Assembly (NCBI GenBank): GCA_937897985.1
Contig: CALCBD010000033.1
Span: forward strand, 1-64,000
DNA length: 64,000 nt
Direction: 5' to 3'
Origin: an uncultured Paludibacter sp.
Lineage (GTDB): Bacteria > Bacteroidota > Bacteroidia > Bacteroidales > Paludibacteraceae
Notes under the pieces: model-generated
The model's database searches: none
The model's input: only the letters and a program-made list of their open reading frames with translations
Told to the model about the DNA's origin: nothing
Translations under genes and position numbers: made by a program
Part shown: positions 60,182 through 64,000 of the stretch, in pieces
How the letters are laid out: each line of letters begins with the position of its first letter
How positions within the stretch are numbered: the first letter of the stretch is position 1

Positions 60182-60514
60182 AGCGAATTATATAATATTT
60201 TTATATTGAACAACAAATTACTTTATCCAAAAAAATTATGTATTTTCTGTTAAAAAAAGCTGAAACAGCATAAATTATATCGGGTTACAATGAGACTAAG
60301 ATATGAGAAAAGCAATTGTGTAAACAAATTAGTACAATTACTTACTTTATTCACCGGTGTATTTTTATCGTCATTTTAAGAATTGAAAATTACCGGTCGA
60401 TTTCAAAAAACACAATACTGATTTTAGTTGAAAACAAAAAACCTTATGTTTTGACTCCTGTTAAGTTTTTATTTCTCGTCAAAAAAATGTATTTTTGTGG
60501 CGCTTTCCGAAAAA
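60182..60514. other. Intergenic region upstream of tRNA-Arg
   Basis: This 333-base AT-rich region holds the promoter for the tRNA at its right end. A 78-codon frame here runs into the tRNA and is not a gene. Confidence 0.5.
60490..60497 (+). promoter_or_regulatory. -7 box of the tRNA-Arg gene
   Basis: TATTTTTG lies 17 bases before the mature tRNA 5' end; TTTA (60468-60471) is about 18 bases upstream as a -33-like element. Confidence 0.6.
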
Positions 60515-60586
60515 GGCCGCGTAGTTCAACGGATAGAACAAATGTTTCCTAAACATTAGATCCGGGTTCGATTCCCGGCGAGGCTA
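60515..60586 (+). tRNA. tRNA-Arg (anticodon CCT)
   Basis: The cloverleaf is complete: acceptor 60515-60521 with 60579-60585, D arm GTTC/GAAC (60524-60527, 60536-60539), and anticodon stem AATGT/ACATT with loop TTCCTAA. CCT at 60548-60550 reads AGG. The T arm is CCGGG/CCCGG with loop TTCGATT. Discriminator A is at 60586 and CCA is not encoded. One acceptor pair is a G-A mismatch (60519 and 60581) and the first pair is G-U. Confidence 0.93.
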
Positions 60587-60848
60587 CTATTAGTTCAGAT
60601 TATCAACAGTTTGTGTCATTCATTTACTAAGTGCTGGATTGTAACCTGCAAATAGTATTTTTTGAAGCCTGGTTATTTTGAATTGCAAAATTAAAAAAAT
60701 AAGTTTACAAATTGGTAATTTGATAAATTTGAGCCAAAAACAAAGAACACCTGATGATAAACGGGGAGCTGAATACAAAATAAATTCCAAAAGTCCTTCA
60801 AAAAAACCCTCTTTATTGTGCTTTGACACAAAAAAAACATAAATCCAA

Positions 60849-61994
60849 ATGCGGTACTTTTTAATAGCCGGCGAAGCTTCGGGCGATTTACATGCTTCAA
60901 ATCTGATGCACGAAATCAAAAAGCAGGACCCGAATGCAGAATTTTGCTTTCTCGGAGGCGATTTAATGTCAGCTCAGGGAGGTCAAATGGTCAGGCATTA
61001 TCGCGATATGGCTTTTATGGGATTTGTTACAGTGGTTAGGAATCTGAATAAAATTCTCAGCAATCTTGACGATTGCAAAAAAGCTATTACCGCTTTTCGA
61101 CCTGATTTGGTCATATTAATTGATTATCCGGATTTTAATTTGCAAATTGCAAAATTTGTAAAAGCAAACTATCAAACACCTGTGTATTATTACATTCCGC
61201 CAAAAATATGGGCATGGAAAGAATACAGAATAAAAAAAATAAAACTTTATACCGACCGGATTTTTACAATTTTCCCCTTCGAAACAGCATTTTATAAAAA
61301 ACATAATTACGAGGTTGATTATGTAGGTAATCCTACTGTCGATTCGATAGCTATGCGTCCTGATAAAGACGAACCTTTCGAAACTTTTTGCATTAAAAAC
61401 CACCTGCAACAACTCCCGGTAATTGCCATAATCCCCGGAAGCCGTCGTCAGGAAATAGCCAACTGCCTGCCAAAGATGATGGAGGCTGCAGGTAGTTTCG
61501 CTGATTATCAGATGGTAATATCGGGGGCACCGGGAATTGAACCTGAATATTATCAACAGTTTATAAAATCGAAACCCGTGCCGGTTATATTCAATCAAAC
61601 CTATCAGTTGATTAGTCATTCCAAAGCAGCTATCGTCAATTCAGGAACAGCAACGCTCGAGACAGCTCTGATAGGAACACCACAGGTAGTAGTTTATCAT
61701 GTTTTCATGGGCCGGTTAGCAAATTTAGCAAAGTCAGTTATTCTGAAAATTAAGTATATTTCACTGGTGAATTTAATTGCCGACAGGGAACTGGTAAAAG
61801 AACTGATTGCCATTCATTTCACGGCCGAAAACACAAAATCAGAAGTGGATAAACTGCTGAACGACAGCGAATACAGGGACAAAATGATTAATGGTTACGA
61901 CGAAATCAGGACAATATTAGGTGAGGCCGGTACAGCACAAAGAGCAGCAAAGAAAATGGTGGATTCGCTGAATCTGATCAGGAGAAATTATTAA
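60849..61994 (+). CDS. lpxB: Lipid-A-disaccharide synthase
   Basis: This 381-residue GT19 enzyme condenses UDP-diacylglucosamine with lipid X. The N-terminus MRYFLIAGEASGDLHASNLM is diagnostic. Further family motifs are LVILIDYPDFNLQIAKFVK, YYIPPKIWAWKEYRIKKIKL, VDYVGNPTVDS, and the nucleotide site IIPGSRRQEI with AIVNSGTATLETALIGTPQV. Its stop overlaps that of the opposing phosphotransacylase gene by three bases, leaving no intergenic terminator. Confidence 0.96.
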   Translation: MRYFLIAGEASGDLHASNLMHEIKKQDPNAEFCFLGGDLMSAQGGQMVRHYRDMAFMGFVTVVRNLNKILSNLDDCKKAITAFRPDLVILIDYPDFNLQIAKFVKANYQTPVYYYIPPKIWAWKEYRIKKIKLYTDRIFTIFPFETAFYKKHNYEVDYVGNPTVDSIAMRPDKDEPFETFCIKNHLQQLPVIAIIPGSRRQEIANCLPKMMEAAGSFADYQMVISGAPGIEPEYYQQFIKSKPVPVIFNQTYQLISHSKAAIVNSGTATLETALIGTPQVVVYHVFMGRLANLAKSVILKIKYISLVNLIADRELVKELIAIHFTAENTKSEVDKLLNDSEYRDKMINGYDEIRTILGEAGTAQRAAKKMVDSLNLIRRNY

Positions 61995-62902
61995 GCCAGA
62001 ATACAGGCGATGGCGATACTGTAAAACTTCGACTGAACACTTTCGCTGCGCGAAGTCATAACCACAGGTTTTTCGGTGCCCTGAAGCAAACCTCCCATTT
62101 CGGCTCCGCCAAAGAGCGAAACACCCTTGTAAAAACAATTTGCACTTTCAAAATTGGGGAATATCAACACATCAGCATCCCCGAGTACAGGCGTCGACAC
62201 ATTTTTAATACTTCCTCTTTCATTATCAAGTGCCAGGAAAATATCGAGCGGTCCATCCATGATTACATCGCCGAATTCCCCCTTGCGCCATTCGGCCATA
62301 ATATCAAGATAATCCTGCATATAATGAATCTTCGGATTGGCAACTTCGGTGGCATGAATCAATGCAACTTTAGGTTTTTTAATTCCGAATTTGAATGCAG
62401 TATTGATGGCATATTTAATCATGGCAGTCCGCTGAATCAGATTTGGTGAAGGAATTACAGCCGGATCCGAGAAAAAGAGTAATTTGTGATAACCGGGTAT
62501 TTCGAGTGCCGCATTGTAGGTCATCACATTTCCGGCAGGTAACAGCCCTTTTTCTTTATCAAGAATAGCTCTCAGAATCACATCTGTATTCACCAATCCT
62601 TTCATCAGAATATCTGCCTCACCCGATTTTACCATTCTGACAGCTTCGAGAGTAGCTTCCTTTACTTCGGGAATATCGACAATATGGATAAAAGGTGATA
62701 GTGTATGTTCCTCGAACAAATGAGGAGACTCAATTGCAGCCACATCGCCAATCAGAAAAGCTTCGACAATACCGGCATCGACTGCCATCAGTACCGCGTC
62801 CAATGTGTGTGAATCGACGGCATTGGCAACGGCCAACCGTTTCCGGCTGTTCACGCTTTGTAAATGAGAAGTAAGTTCGGCAAATGATGAAATTGAGTCC
62901 AT
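61991..62902 (-). CDS. ptb: Phosphate butyryltransferase / phosphate acetyltransferase family
   Basis: The 303-residue enzyme is of the Pta/Ptb fold: SRKRLAVANAVDSHTLDAVL, then GLVNTDVILRAILDKEKGLL, LFFSDPAVIPSPNLIQRTAM and VLIFPNFESANCFYKGVSLF. Residues such as MTSRSESVQSKFYSIAIA end the chain. About 300 residues fits phosphate butyryltransferase better than acetate Pta (about 330). These enzymes swap CoA for phosphate on acyl-CoA. The usual partner, butyrate kinase, is not in the window: lpxB follows convergently. Acyl specificity is inferred. Confidence 0.85.
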   Translation of the reverse strand: MDSISSFAELTSHLQSVNSRKRLAVANAVDSHTLDAVLMAVDAGIVEAFLIGDVAAIESPHLFEEHTLSPFIHIVDIPEVKEATLEAVRMVKSGEADILMKGLVNTDVILRAILDKEKGLLPAGNVMTYNAALEIPGYHKLLFFSDPAVIPSPNLIQRTAMIKYAINTAFKFGIKKPKVALIHATEVANPKIHYMQDYLDIMAEWRKGEFGDVIMDGPLDIFLALDNERGSIKNVSTPVLGDADVLIFPNFESANCFYKGVSLFGGAEMGGLLQGTEKPVVMTSRSESVQSKFYSIAIACILA

Positions 62903-62930
62903 AAACTGAATAAAAGATACTTGAACATGA

Positions 62931-62938
62931 CAAATGTA
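62931..62938 (-). promoter_or_regulatory. -7 box of ptb
   Basis: TACATTTG on the minus strand, 28 bases before the ATG at 62902, with GTTG about 20 bases further up as a -33-like element. Confidence 0.6.
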
Positions 62939-63200
62939 GATATATTTTTCGAGTGTTGCAACTATTCTTCATTCACAAAAATCAGTTATTAATACATTGT
63001 TATTCATGTTTTTACTGCCGACTTAAAACTTAGCTCAAATTGGTTTTTAAATATTAAACTTTAATTGAAAAAGGAATATTTTTGTATCAAATTATCACAT
63101 TTGTATTTGCGGTTTTTTTAAAAAATATTTCAAAAAACAAACAATCATATAAAATTAACCAAAAAGAAAGGCATTACACATTTACTAAAAATTTTCTTTG

Positions 63201-63208
63201 TATCTTTG
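63201..63208 (+). promoter_or_regulatory. -7 box of the DUF2723 gene
   Basis: TATCTTTG matches TAnnTTTG 52 bases before the ATG at 63261. Confidence 0.55.
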
Positions 63209-63260
63209 AACGCTTTTTATTGAGTATAAAACGTTAAGCCAACAATTTTAATTATCATTC

Positions 63261-64000
63261 ATGAAACGATTCAAATTACTGAACAACATTTTCGGTTGGG
63301 TAGCCTTTGTCATTGCTGCGACTACTTATTTATTAACCATGGAGTCGACAGCCAGTTTCTGGGATTGTGGTGAATTTATTTCCACAGCATTTAAATTAGA
63401 TGTGGGACATCCTCCCGGCGCACCCTTTTTCATGTTAACCGGACACTTTTTCTCTCTTTTTGCTTCCGACCCAACTATGGTGGCTTTAATGATCAACACA
63501 TTATCGGCACTGGCAAGTGGTTTCACAATTTTGTTTCTTTTCTGGACTATCACTCATTTGGCACGCAAAGTCATCATCAAATCTGACAACGATTTTACAC
63601 CCGCCAATATTATCGGTATTCTGGGAGCAGGGATGGTAGGAGCATTGGCTTACACTTTTTCGGACACATTCTGGTTTTCGGCTGTCGAAGGTGAAGTTTA
63701 CGCATCTTCATCATTATTTACCGCACTTGTATTCTGGGCAATTCTGAAATGGGAAGACATCGCCCACCGCGAAGGTTCGGACAGATGGCTGATTTTAATT
63801 GCCTACCTGATGGGATTATCCATTGGAGTTCACCTGCTGAACCTGCTGGCTATTCCTGCAATAGTTCTCGTATATTATTTCCGTAATTTCAAACCATCTG
63901 CCAAAGGCGTCGTACTTGCCATGGTAGCTTCGGTTATTATCCTCGGTGTAGTATTATATGGAATTATCCCCGGCTTTGTTGAAGTTGCAAGCTGGTTCGA
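63261..64000 (+). CDS. DUF2723 membrane protein (glycosyltransferase-like), 3' end outside window
   Basis: The visible 246 residues start MKRFKLLNNIFGWVAFVIAA and show the DUF2723 core: TMESTASFWDCGEFISTAFK, DVGHPPGAPFFMLTGHFFSL and FWFSAVEGEVYASSSLF. The WDCGE acidic motif and PPGAP resemble the catalytic loop of GT-C protein mannosyltransferases. At least six membrane helices are seen. Family members in Bacteroidota usually exceed 1000 residues with TPR-like C-termini, so most of the gene lies beyond the window. It is likely a GT-C glycosyltransferase of the cell envelope. Confidence 0.9.
   Translation, partial: MKRFKLLNNIFGWVAFVIAATTYLLTMESTASFWDCGEFISTAFKLDVGHPPGAPFFMLTGHFFSLFASDPTMVALMINTLSALASGFTILFLFWTITHLARKVIIKSDNDFTPANIIGILGAGMVGALAYTFSDTFWFSAVEGEVYASSSLFTALVFWAILKWEDIAHREGSDRWLILIAYLMGLSIGVHLLNLLAIPAIVLVYYFRNFKPSAKGVVLAMVASVIILGVVLYGIIPGFVEVASWF

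Larger units (their letters stand above)
62903..63260. other. Divergent intergenic region between ptb and the DUF2723 gene
   Basis: This 358-base AT-rich region contains promoters for both flanking genes and no credible ORF. Confidence 0.5.

Noticed and set aside
60316..60552. 78-codon frame running into tRNA-Arg
   Set aside because: Its 3' part is the tRNA itself and the rest is AT-rich intergenic DNA.
60620..60919. 99-codon minus-strand frame over the lpxB start
   Set aside because: It overlaps the conserved lpxB N-terminus in antisense and has low-complexity composition.
61116..61619. 167-codon minus-strand frame inside lpxB
   Set aside because: It is antisense to conserved LpxB motifs and has no promoter or recognisable domain.

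Overview
The window is a stretch of chromosome from an AT-rich member of the Bacteroidota, most likely order Bacteroidales. This rests on several signals: TAnnTTTG-type -7 promoter boxes with no strong Shine-Dalgarno usage, type IX secretion (T9SS) C-terminal sorting domains of both type A and type B, a full Na+-NQR operon, a LysM/periplasmic-binding fusion, GSCFA and DUF2723 proteins, and a CarboxypepD_reg/TonB-receptor-like protein. A Paludibacter-like family is possible, but that is inference. I see no transposase, phage gene, CRISPR array or rRNA; there is one tRNA.

Layout. 1-5.6 kb: a 22-bp tandem repeat, a LutA-like Fe-S protein, then ftsK, a LolA-like carrier and trxB ending at a strong terminator. 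5.8-9.8 kb (minus): three overlapping genes in which a urea-transporter-like membrane domain is fused to an M23 peptidase and followed by a TPR/beta-barrel protein and a TPR protein. 9.8-13.2 kb (minus): a Cthe_2159-like beta-helix protein, translationally coupled to a tiny T9SS-sorted protein. 13.3-16.1 kb (minus): a PqqD-like protein, an ATP-grasp ligase and a PLP fold-III decarboxylase, a possible small-molecule or peptide pathway. 16.4-22.4 kb (minus): a DUF2202 lipoprotein, a BspA-like leucine-rich-repeat protein behind a LytS/LytTR two-component pair, and an unrecognised lipoprotein.

22.8-36.8 kb: a DUF2892 membrane protein, an outer-membrane receptor-like barrel, gapA, a T9SS type B cargo, a LysM/PBP1-like protein with a PorT-like barrel, a kduI-kduD-DUF4861 uronate operon with a likely GntR-type operator, tsaB, a SPOR lipoprotein and sodB. 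36.9-41.8 kb: a GSCFA protein, a small cysteine-rich secreted protein, a 56-residue 2[4Fe-4S] ferredoxin, a CDP-alcohol phosphatidyltransferase and a MarR-MFS pair.

42.1-52.0 kb holds two giant paralogous T9SS cargo genes in tandem. 52.4-58.5 kb is nqrABCDEF. The right end carries RNase H with a viroplasmin domain, an LpxL-type acyltransferase, tRNA-Arg(CCT), lpxB, a phosphate butyryl/acetyltransferase and the start of a DUF2723 glycosyltransferase-like gene cut by the window edge.

Many genes build or decorate the envelope (lolA-like, lpxB, lpxL-like, SPOR, LysM, M23, T9SS cargo). Central energy metabolism is represented by gapA, Na+-NQR, ferredoxin and ptb, and redox defence by trxB and sodB. 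The two clusters most worth following up as possibly undescribed systems are the urea-transporter/M23 operon and the PqqD/ATP-grasp/decarboxylase operon.
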